Below are positions 31,742 through 39,869 of a DNA stretch of 43,172 bases, one piece after another. Source of the stretch: Cristatella mucedo (taxonomy: Eukaryota; Bryozoa; Phylactolaemata; Cristatellidae); contig WPIO01000453.1 of NCBI GenBank assembly GCA_009760855.2, forward strand, positions 1-43,172, in the 5' to 3' direction. The notes under the pieces were generated by a model. That model was given only the letters and a program-made list of their open reading frames with translations, was not told the origin of the DNA and ran no database searches. The first letter of the stretch is position 1; each line of letters starts with the position of its first letter. The position numbers were made by a program, and so were the translations under genes.

Positions 31742-31876
31742 CGTATTCCCGCTGCTGTTTCTGCACGAGTTATACGTAATTCCGTCGCTGCTGTATTCGA
31801 GAAAGAAAGATTGAACGTATTGGGAGGAAATGCAATCCACCTGGCTTGATCTACTGGCGATTTCGTACCGCATTAT
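31742..31876 (-). CDS. P3 exon 5: middle of the F5/8 type C domain
   Basis: 135 nt, phase 0-0, open. It starts IMRYEIASR after an acceptor in ATTTTTTTTCAG and contains VQSFFLEYSSDGITYN, with a strong donor GTAAGA. The Y-S-S-D-G core corresponds to the YSDDG strand of discoidin domains. Confidence 0.85.
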
Positions 31877-32676
31877 CTGAAAAAAAATTAGTTCAGGCAA
31901 TGCTGGCGGTGGAAAACCTGAGGAAAACCGTGATGGCATCTATTCATGTCAATATAGCTTCCTTAGATAAAAATTAGAATAAAATATGCCCAAAGGATAA
32001 TTAATCTTTGAAATAAGTTAGCTATCAGTAGCTCATCTATGATGAATAATGTGCTGCAATCAGAATTAAATATAAATTATAAATTATATACATGATGCTA
32101 CTTGCAAACGTTACAATAGAAATGCGGATGTTAGCAGGCATTAATGCTTGAAAGTGCTTCAAACTGCTTCAATTATTGAAAAAATAAGTTAAAATAATAA
32201 CACTTTGCGACATGAGAAATGCTTAAAAACTGACCAAGCCCTAAGTTGGCACATGCAAAAATCAAGCGACGGAATGTTTGCAGATCTCCGCGGTGCAAAC
32301 TTTAGGAGGATTCCGTTCAGCATTCCGAGCAAGCTACAGCTGCCCATGTTTCGCTTTAAAGCTGGCACAATTGAGCCTGATAAGGAAGTCACGTGGTCCT
32401 AGTCGCTGGACACGGGGTAGACTTGACTAATGCCCGTGGCCTTGACCGAGATCTGGTAGAGAATGCATCTACCAGCTATTTGCGGATATACCGTTTCAAG
32501 GCTGGAAAATTAACATTACCTTAACTTAAAATAAAATGGATATATTTTAGATATTAGAGATGTATTACATTTAAGTGCTTCATCGATCTAAACCCCTCGT
32601 AAAGAGGCTAAGCAAGGCTTAGATTCCGAGGGGGAGTATTGTGCCTAAGACCGGACACAGGCAGGAATCTACCTAC
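31877..32676 (-). other. P3 intron 4
   Basis: No extra exon is needed between exon 4 and exon 5. Patches align with P1 intron 4 (32220-32520 against 3690-4020). Confidence 0.4.
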
Positions 32677-32876
32677 CGTCTTTAGTTGAAGAAAGTCAAT
32701 CTGTAAGTAGTCGTCTGATAAGAGACCTTCCGCACTCCATGATCCATAGTTACAGTCACTTCCGCATAAGCCCGAAGCATTGTACAGCTTTGCACACTCT
32801 GGATTGAGAGCGGACCAGCTCGATGTCGCAGTCATGGCCGAATTCGGCAAAGAGGCTGCAACGAGTTGTTGCTATG
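32677..32876 (-). pseudogene. P3 exon 4: N-terminal part of the F5/8 type C domain, stop at its second codon
   Basis: 200 nt from acceptor CTGGTACAG to donor GTAGGT (phase 1 to 0). After the TAG (32872-32874) it reads QQLVAASLPNSAMTATSSW, then CAKLYNASGLCGSDC, GSWSAEG and DDYLQIDFLQLKT. L-P-N-S-A-M-T-A-T-S-S and D-D-Y-L-Q-I-D-F match the D-S-A-I-x-A-S-S and W-L-Q-V-D-L motifs of F5/8C domains. Three cysteines in the CAKLYN...CGSDC stretch are not typical of the family. Confidence 0.8.
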
Positions 32877-33389
32877 CTGTACCAGGCCAGGTGCCATTCA
32901 TACAGGTCAGGTGCTATAGCGACTTGCCAGGACTGAACTCGTGCGCTCGACGAGGAAATTGCTCACGGGTAGCAATGATTTCAATTTCGTATAAAATAAA
33001 AACCAACCATGATGAATTAGTATAAATAACTAGCGCCGTTTTAAAATCATAGCGGTTAGACGAAGCAACTTTGAAAATTATTTTCAAGATAAAGTAGCTT
33101 GAAAATTGTTTGCATTTCATGCACCGCTACTTTATCAACAGACAAATGCCTTATTAGACGCTTTGTAATTATTACTACCAAGACTATGAGCAATGAGAGA
33201 AAGCTTCCAGCAGGACCTTTAAAAATTAGAAATTAAGCCACTAGAGCTGTGGTCGCTACTTTCGGCGGTAATCGCTGCAGCGCTGTAGAACGCGGGACCA
33301 GTGTCAAGCTCTTCCACACAAAGATTTTCTCAAAGAAGAGTAGCATCAAGCTGTGTACAGACTCATTTTTGCAGAATCAAATATGGCAG

Positions 33390-33560
33390 ACGATAGTTCC
33401 CCGTCACAAAGCCACAGCAACTGGTGACGTTCACCTGCATAATCTCCGTCTATAACTTAACAAAGACTGAGTGGTTGTTACGCAGGAGTGTTTTGTATAG
33501 GCCACTCACAGCCTAAGGGGCTTTCGGTACGCATTCGGTAGCCTACACTTGCAGGTCCTT
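33390..33560 (-). mobile_element. LINE family B 3' end fragment
   Basis: Matches 39395-39520: block TCTCCGTCTATAAC followed by GTTACGCAGGAGTGTTTTGTATAG and GGCTTTCGGTACGCATTCGGTAGC. Minus orientation, 3' terminus on the left. Confidence 0.7.
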
Positions 33561-33605
33561 TGCGATTAGCTAGAGCTAGAGCAGACATCCGGAAGCCTCA
33601 AGCTC

Positions 33606-33658
33606 CTTCACCTTCAGCAGCAGGGTGCACAGGGTGCACCATGCTGCTGAAGGTAAAG
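33606..33658. other. Long near-perfect hairpin
   Basis: Arms CCTTCAGCAGCA and TGCTGCTGAAGG enclose a second inverted pair GGTGCAC/GTGCACC, with two bases at the centre. One mismatch allows extension of the stem by five more pairs. It lies in P3 intron 3 and has no counterpart in P1. Confidence 0.8.
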
Positions 33659-34156
33659 AGTAAAGAGAACAGAGACAAAGGTAAAGAGAACCTATACATA
33701 TAAGCTATACTATATAAGCTATCCAGCTAATGGCTGCTCTTTATCTTTAACTATGCGAAAAGAAAGGAAAGAATAAAATAATAAAAAATACATATTCATA
33801 GAGATGTGTATATCGACATGCATATATTTATATAGGGTGAAGGCGCTATACATAGTCGGTGACTTACTGGGCACTGATATTCTGGCAGAGAATTAAACTT
33901 ATTTAAAGGTGACAAATGCCACCTCACCTTTGAACCGGGTGCGCTTACATTCTGGGATAAACTACAATGTTATAACTGAATTAATGATACTCGAATTCGT
34001 CTGGACCGCTATGACTTTAATTTTTGTTTACAAAGAAGGAACAATGAGTTATAAAGTACACGACGAACGAGATAGCGGGCAATTAAATGATATACGTAGT
34101 AAAATAAAAATCAAGCAATAAATCAATAGTGTATCGCCAAAGCACGCTCAACTTAC

Positions 34157-34207
34157 CAACTAAGTTTGTGCTGCAAGTCGATTCATCGTAGCCATTGCCG
34201 AGGAAAC
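34157..34207 (-). CDS. P3 exon 3: short linker exon
   Basis: 51 nt, phase 1-1, between acceptor TTAGTGCTAG and donor GTAAGT. It encodes FLGNGYDESTCSTNLV with split Gly codons at the ends. The single cysteine probably starts the F5/8C domain. Confidence 0.7.
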
Positions 34208-34552
34208 CTAGCACTAAAATAAGCAAATTAAGGTAATTGCGTAATTTTGGATTTGTCTGAATAAGCAATTTCTTAACTTTAATTTACATGTATTGCGGCT
34301 TCAGTGATGTACCGTGAGAGCAGCTCTCGCTTCCGTTTCAGGAGCTTTCTGTTTCTGGAGCCTCTGAGCCGAGGGGCTAGCTCAGAAACGACCTGCTCGC
34401 TCGACAGCGAGCTGAGACAGTTATCACTTCTGAGGCACTATGCAAACGGCCATTTGTTATGTTGCAATTGATTGTGTTAATAAGCAAAACAAAGATACCT
34501 AAATCGCTATTACATAAGAACAATACAACTGTCACTGTGCGAGCATGCTTAC
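34208..34552 (-). other. P3 intron 2
   Basis: 345-nt intron, colinear with P1 intron 2 (6032-6357), with a conserved internal block GGGGCTAGCTCAGAAACGAC.. GAGCTGAGA (34372-34415 against 6181-6227) that forms an inverted repeat around AGCTCGCTNNACAGCGAGCT. Confidence 0.55.
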
Positions 34553-34810
34553 CATTATAGCGCTGAAATACCACAGCAGCCTCGTTCGTAGGGGTTGCAT
34601 AACATTTCTTCATCATGGTGCACCTTCTCTGATCCTTGTCAAAGTGTATCGCCCAACAATACGTCTCTAGCAAACATGATGTCGTACATTCAGGTAAAGA
34701 GAACTGAGTGATGTCGCCAATAATGTCAGCGGCCGGTGCTGTACTCAGAGATCCGCAGGTCTGCGGGCTGGCTGTGCTATTTACCAGTTGAAAGAGTCCG
34801 CCTACGGTAT
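34553..34810 (-). CDS. P3 exon 2: PAN/apple-like domain
   Basis: 258 nt, phase 1-1, fully open, from acceptor TTCGTTGGCAG to donor GTAAGC. Six cysteines: TCGS, PECTTSC, TYC, RRC and KKC, a spacing of C-x3-C-x5-C-x11-C-x5-C for the last five. The WAIHFDKD-x-RRC segment matches the C-x-A-F-x-Y/F ... C pattern of PAN modules. PAN domains bind protein or carbohydrate ligands in secreted proteins. The assignment is by pattern only. Confidence 0.75.
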
Positions 34811-34954
34811 CTGCCAACGAAAGTGTCCAATAAGCAGGACGAATGCACAGCAATGGCACAGGCTGGTAGGATCGGTGAAGGATTCCACACAAATCCCAAA
34901 AAATTCATCCGAAAGTGTCGTGCATATTTAAGTTTTAATTTTCCTACCGGATAG

Positions 34955-35045
34955 TACAATCGTGCTTTCTTTGCAGCGAATGCACAGCACCCATGAAGAG
35001 ATTGAGTTCTTTGAGGGCGTTTAATGTATGCATTATTATGACTAT
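34955..35045 (+). mobile_element. LINE family A 3' relic in P3 intron 1
   Basis: A worn copy of the 3' terminus: CTTTGCAGCGAATG, then the right half of the hairpin (GAAGAGATTGAGTTCTTTGAGGGCG) and a broken ATT tail. Confidence 0.65.
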
Positions 35046-35104
35046 TACTATACTGTACAGAAGAATAATGGCTGTTAAATAATCCGACTGCATATACCTA
35101 ATTA

Positions 35105-35176
35105 CATGTCGCACGACTGTATGAGATAGTGTAGACTGAACATGTCGCACGACTGTATGAGATAGTGTAGACTGAA
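35105..35176. repeat. 36-bp perfect tandem duplication in P3 intron 1
   Basis: Two identical 36-bp units starting CATGTCGCACGACTGTATGA at 35105 and 35141. P0 has a single unit at the same place (about 40-78). Confidence 0.9.
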
Positions 35177-35353
35177 CTTATTAGAAGGGCAGCTCTTGCA
35201 TATTGACCTTTTAAAACCAATATGTGGAACTGAACCGCCCGATCAGGTCCGAAGCCTCGCAATATCGCAAGCGTAAGTCGTAGGCTCGTGCCGAGAGCTC
35301 AGGCACTCACCTGCGAGCACTGCAGCTACGTTGCACTTTACTCAGGTGCTTAC

Positions 35354-35405
35354 CTGCAAGCACTGATGGCATAAGCATCAAAGAGAGCAGTAGCAGCGAG
35401 TCCAT
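35354..35405 (-). CDS. P3 exon 1: signal peptide
   Basis: 52 nt: ATG then MDSLLLLSLMLMPSVLA plus one base, with donor GTAAGC. Joined to exon 2 it gives a mature start at Asp 18 (V-L-A / D-T-V-G). The same ATG, length and phase occur in P0 and P1, which decides the start. Confidence 0.85.
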
Positions 35406-35740
35406 ATCTCGTCACGATTCAGCCTTACTGAGAGGCGGCTACACAGTCCTGGAAGGAAAAAAGAGGGCGCTCTACTGCTCAGAAATCGATTGGAGCGTTG
35501 CGCAGGCAGGATATTCTGCTAAGTTGCTGCTTGTTGGATACATTTATGCAGCCCGTATTCCATCGATTGGCGTTCTTATTAACTTCCGTTGACTTCTCGG
35601 TCACGTCCAGCATTAAACGGCCGAGCCTGAACGTGAAAGCCATTGAAAAGAAGTGACCTATGACGATAGCAGCATCCAGCGTAAATGTGCAACGGTAACT
35701 GCTCTCGGAACCGCACTTTGGGATGCAGCACAAAAAAACT
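35406..35740 (-). promoter_or_regulatory. Conserved 5' flank / presumptive promoter of P3
   Basis: Upstream of the ATG it is closely similar to P0 and colinear with P1. It has two ATCGATTGG motifs (35485-35493 and 35562-35570; CCAATCGAT on the gene strand) about 80 and 157 nt above the ATG. No TATA box is evident. Promoter function is inferred. Confidence 0.45.
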
Positions 35741-36870
35741 TTTGTAACTGCTACAATCATTTGTGTGTGGCACTTATATTTTTCTTTACTCCGGAAGCGA
35801 GTGGCCAATAACGCATCGATTTGCGGAAGGAATAGGCACTTGACTCGCTGTGCTGCAATCAGAGTAAGGGTACCAGCTACGTGCTGGGGAAAATAGAGAC
35901 TACGGCCAGCACCACCGCTGCACCTTCGCATACAGGGCAAAGAGATGCAGCAATCTTTTGAATAGCTTTACCGTTAGAGTGGATTAAGAAAATGCAAGTT
36001 CTGCTTATAGCCCTTTTTAATTTACAAATTTTCAAAATTAAACATTTACAAATACTGAAAATTCAATTTGTAAATCCGCGTTAGGATGACAGCTCAGATT
36101 GTTCCCGCCTTTACTGACTTATGGTTCATCACTGCGTACAATGCGCTTCAGGTCAGCTTTACAATTTCGTATTTTTCCCAAGATCATAGAGCGGAAACAT
36201 CGAGTTGGCCTTGACCCGCCGAAACACTTAAACACAAGAGTCTCAGCTTATTACAACAGCCGATTTACTCTGACGTTCAAGTTGCTGCCAGCGGCCACGG
36301 CCAGAGGCGAAGGAGAGGAGAAAAAAGATGAAGGAAAGGCCAGATCCGCGGCTTGCCGCCCAGGGTCAGGGCCAAAGACGCACGAGCGCGCCAGGTTAGA
36401 GGTTCTGGAGAGTTGCTAGGTGACAACGACGCCCGCAGCCTGCGAATGGTTGCAGTGAAGTTCTTGGAAGCCACGCCGTTCCCTTACGTTGGCTGAACTG
36501 CATAGTGAAAAACCAGTAAAGTAGGAACAGCACCAAACGGTAGTAAACAGCACCAAACAGCACCAAACGGCAGGAGTGCGGGAGTTGAATTATATACCAA
36601 GCGAGCTGTGCCTTTCAGCTTTAACGCGTCGCTCGCTTTAACTTGATCCTGGTAGGATTTGGAATCTGCGGCCTCGAGGTTGAGCGGCCAAAGCAGTCTT
36701 TGCGTGAGAGGAGCGGAAAGCTGCAGTTAGAGGTTACAGGTCACATCATTAGAGGCCATACCGCATGCTCCCGCCCGGGTATGCCGGCTAGAGTTCTCTA
36801 GACTAGAATTTCACATTTCGGCGATTGACGTTTTGATTGACGATTTGCTGTGCCGAACGTCATGACCGTA
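35741..36870. other. P3-P4 spacer, left part; no gene recognised
   Basis: Contains a GC-rich stretch (36270-36480) with an unsupported 106-codon plus-strand frame (36099-36419) and a small CACCAAACRG tandem repeat at about 36528-36572. No recognised domain. Confidence 0.3.
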
Positions 36871-36874
36871 TGGT

Positions 36875-37010
36875 TAGTGGTGACACACGCAAGGTGTCAG
36901 CATAAATAAGAATGCAAAGGACAAATGACAAGAACCCATCAAATTTTCCGAGTAGCTAATACGCTTTAATTTTCTTTTTAAATGGCGTCAAGTACGGGGA
37001 TGTTGTGCCG
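36875..37010 (-). mobile_element. LINE family A relic
   Basis: Degraded minus-strand piece matching 27840-28000 (GTGTCAGCAT, AGGACAAATG, TTTTTAAATGGCGTCAAG, GGGGATGTT). The 3' hairpin and tail are missing. It forms the left end of the second copy of the composite block. Confidence 0.6.
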
Positions 37011-37017
37011 TTGTGCA

Positions 37018-37440
37018 GGAGTTATCGTTCCAGGCAGCTAGTCGGCTCACTCGATTCACCCTACATGGCGAACCGCACAGGGCCGCTTCGAATGGCTTTG
37101 TCGGACGCGCCAATTGTTACTGCCCACACCCTGCACTGCCGCAGATCGCAGCTCAGACATTTACCGCAATCTAGACGGATGAGCACGCCGGTAAATCGTC
37201 TCGCTGAGCCGCTCGTTCCTGCATTTCCTTTCCGTTGGATCTGTGCAAAGATGTCTATTCTGTGGGTGAGATAGCAGTCTAAGTCGATCCTGTGTCAGGC
37301 GTTGTGTTCTAAACAGCGAGCCCAGTGATCCACATGGCATCTAAGCACCAGGCACCATTTCTACCCACAATCAATATCTATGCAATAAATAAATGCCCTA
37401 GCACTGGCGTGGCTCCTCAAGTAAAGCACAGACTTTTCCA
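37018..37440. repeat. Non-LINE part of the duplicated composite block, copy 2
   Basis: Same order of blocks as 28150-28640: GGAGTTATCGTTCCAGGCAG, TCCTTTCCGTT, CTATTCTGT, AAACAGCGAGCCCAGTGATCCAC, AATAAATGCCCTA. Diverged but colinear. Confidence 0.7.
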
Positions 37441-37493
37441 CACCGTCACGTCGATAGCGATTCGACGCTGACAGCGATTCGTCAACGTCGTTA

Positions 37494-37538
37494 CGATTTT
37501 CTTACCGAAAGCCTAAGCGGCTGTCAGTAAGAAAATCG
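37494..37538. other. Hairpin, copy 2 of a covarying pair
   Basis: Perfect 12-bp arms CGATTTTCTTAC (37494-37505) and GTAAGAAAATCG (37527-37538), plus an inner AGCC/GGCT pair. Three stem positions differ from the homologous hairpin at 28646-28688 with pairing kept. Confidence 0.65.
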
Positions 37539-37599
37539 CACTCGTCCAATCGCATGCAATACGAGTCGCATGTGGGTCAAGCTCATCAACCAGACCGGT

Positions 37600-38592
37600 C
37601 TACTGTGGAGTCTCATGAAAGTCTTTCCTCGGTCCGTTGCTGTTCGTCATTTTAACAGAACATCCGGGAAAAAGTTATTCTGATGCATGAAATAGGCTAT
37701 CGCCTTTATACTGACGATGCTCAGTTGTATTTGTAAGTGTGACACAGTTGGCTTCTGCTGCAGCGACTGATATGCACAATGCTTGGCTTGCCGTCATTCA
37801 ATCTCCGAAATCGTCTAATTTCCTTAAAATTAACCGCATTAAAATGGAACTGTAACTCATTGGACACCCTAAGTGTGTGACCGGACTAAAAGTCTTTGCC
37901 CACGATGCTGTCGTGCATCAATCACACAGTGCTCGGAATTTAGGAGTCGTCCTTGACAGCTGCCCGGGTTTTGCACCTAGTTAAATTTAATTAGGAAGAC
38001 TGCCTCCACGGCTAGGCATCCCGTCCGATCAATATCTAAGAATACAGACTTTCAGCTGCGATGATCAACTAATGCAAGATTTAGCATGCTCCCTGGTTCC
38101 GCATCAGCTGGAAAGAATAGAAAATCAGAAAATTAGCTAATTTAACTTAATTTTAGAATGACTCCGGTAAAAAGACCAATAGGCCCCTGGAGCTGGCGAT
38201 GACTATGGCAGCAAGGCTAGTTTACAAAACTCATAGTTTTGGCGATACTTGAACCGTATTTTCTGCAGAATCTTTGATGGCTTTCGGTTGAATAACGAAT
38301 ACTGAGCTCGTAGGCTGACCTGCAGGGCCAACAACGGTTTAGAACCTCCATACCTAACTAGACCGTTGCACCAGTTTTAGCCTCATCGTGCAATCATGCC
38401 CCTCTATAGCAATTAATTTTTACGTTTCCATCTCTTAAATACTGTTGGCGACAGAAGCTCTTCCACCACAGATCCTAAAGAGTGGAATTCACTTTCACAA
38501 GCAAATGTAAAGCGCTTAGAAAGAGATTTAGTCCTCTGAGGACGCTTTATTGAGTGCATTATTAATAATAATAATAATATTATTATTTATAT
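37600..38592 (+). mobile_element. LINE family B fragment ending in a LINE A-type 3' hairpin and ATT tail
   Basis: Plus-strand remnant: motif C relic TATACTGACGATGCTCAGTTGTAT (YTDDAQLY, near 37715-37735), then AAAATGGAACTGTAACTCATTGGACACCC, GGAGTCGTCCTTGACAGCTGCC and GATCCTAAAGAGTGGAATTC. It continues without a visible break into the hairpin (38509-38548) and ATT/AAT tail (to 38592) that otherwise mark LINE A. Confidence 0.7.
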
Positions 38593-39394
38593 GTTACGAT
38601 ATCTGCACACTAGCTTTCGCCTGCAGTATCTCTTGTCAAACCATCCAGAGATGCGACTTCAATGCTACTGCTCACTAAGTCAACTGCCCTTCCGACGCAG
38701 ATATTAGTCTCACTCCCTCTTTAGTGAGTGAGATGCGGTCTGTTGACTTCACAAGGTATATCAAAGCCGATTAGACTTTGAGTGGAATATGAAAAGCTCT
38801 GGCTCCTGCGTAACACAAACCTAATCTTTATGGTTTGTGGAGGTATTTACAGAGATGCAGAATACTACTTTTCCTATTCTGTGTAAGCTGCTTGTTTCCT
38901 CAAGGCCTTTCTAGTTTGTGCCGGTTTTCATATTATCTTCCAGACCACACTATGCGGATTGAACACTATCGAGCAAATACGGTTTGAACCAAAGCGGTGC
39001 TCGTCTGCTAGACGGATCATTGTTCCCAATAATTCACTAAATGTGGGACATCGTGATCAATAGCATCGAAGGCAGCTGCTAGATCCGGCAGGACAAGGGT
39101 AGCGACTTTTCCTTCAAGGTTGATGCATAGGATGTCATTGGTAACAAAGAGGTGGGCCTTTTCAGTAGACTAGTGTCGCTTGAATCCTGTCTGAAACTCG
39201 TCTAGCAATTTTGTTCGTATAAAGCATCTCAGCGACATTGCCATTGGTCATCACTACTACGTGGCCATATAGTATATCCACAATTGCAAAATACAGAATT
39301 TGAGCTTAAAAAAGTTTTGAAATTATAAGTCAACTATCGTCACGGAAATTTGAGAAATCCAGTTGATGCAAAACTGTCGGTTTTTCCATGTAAC
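38593..39394. other. Spacer with a partial LINE B relic
   Basis: Between about 38935 and 39230 a minus-strand LINE B piece is readable (AGACGGATCATTGTTCCC, GCATCGAAGGCAGCTGCTAGATCC, TTGAATCCTGTCTGAAACTCG), matching 40540-40800. The rest has no recognised content. Confidence 0.5.
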
Positions 39395-39869
39395 GTAATG
39401 TAATGTATCTCCGTCTGTAACTCCACAAAGTCATAAAGACCATGCGGGTGTTACACAGGAGAGTTTTGTATAGCACACTCACAACCTACGCGGCTTTCGG
39501 TACGCATTCGGTAGCTTTTAACAGATTTCGTCTCACGCAACAAAGAGAAAGTGGGAAGCATAGCAGAGTCAGGAGAGCAGCTGAGGTAGTGAGTAGCATA
39601 GAAATAGCACCTCAGGACCGCCGAAAAGGATGTGCCATAGCCGGAAGTGAAAGAGTAGTTGTCGTTGCAAAAGAATTTTGGAAGCGAGTTCCACAGTCAA
39701 GGACATGCAGAGCTAAAGCTTCTGTCGTCAACTGTCTTTAAAGCTATAGAATGAGACAGCTAATTTATTGGCCAGCTAGATACGAAGGAGCCAAGCCGTG
39801 GCGGGCAATGTGGTTCAGTGTAAGAACTGTGCTCTGTATCGTTTGCTCAACCGGCATCCAACCTAGCTC

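Larger units (their letters stand above)
32877..34156 (-). other. P3 intron 3
   Basis: Strong paralogy to P1 intron 3: 33060-33240 aligns with 4450-4640 and 33825-33980 with 5650-5800. Between these, P3 holds a LINE B 3' end and a hairpin, while P1 holds the twin-primed LINE A, so the insertions came after the duplication. Confidence 0.6.
30621..35405 (-). pseudogene. P3: best preserved PAN-F5/8C secreted protein gene, one in-frame TAG
   Basis: Six exons (35354-35405, 34553-34810, 34157-34207, 32677-32876, 31742-31876, 30621-30767) join to 843 nt, in frame apart from one TAG, giving 280 codons plus stop. Layout: signal peptide 1-17, PAN/apple-like domain about 18-104 with Cys 36, 59, 63, 69, 81 and 87 and an N-glycosylation site at Asn 28, linker 104-121, F5/8 type C domain about 125-280 ending in GCAV. 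Splice phases are 1,1,1,0,0 and all donors and acceptors are GT-AG. The only defect is codon 122, TAG (32872-32874), at the second codon of exon 4. A product stopping there would be a secreted PAN domain of about 121 residues. Expected role of an intact protein: extracellular binding or adhesion, inferred. An alternative is that the exon 4 acceptor is CATAG (phase 0, 195 nt), which avoids the stop but does not match the phase of exon 3. Confidence 0.8.

Noticed and set aside
3149-34810. Recurrent TAG at Gln and Tyr positions, as if TAG were recoded
   Set aside because: Stops also include TAA, they fall at different sites in each copy and come with frameshifts and lost splice sites; TAG is also used as the normal end of exon 6 in P2 and P3. 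Pseudogene decay explains all of it.
35479-35940. 153-codon minus-strand ORF upstream of P3
   Set aside because: It overlaps the conserved 5' flank, has no domain, and the paralogous flank in P1 does not keep the same protein sequence.
36099-36419. 106-codon plus-strand ORF in the P3-P4 spacer
   Set aside because: No domain, low-complexity Glu/Lys/Arg-rich end in GC-rich DNA, no paralogue; probably chance.
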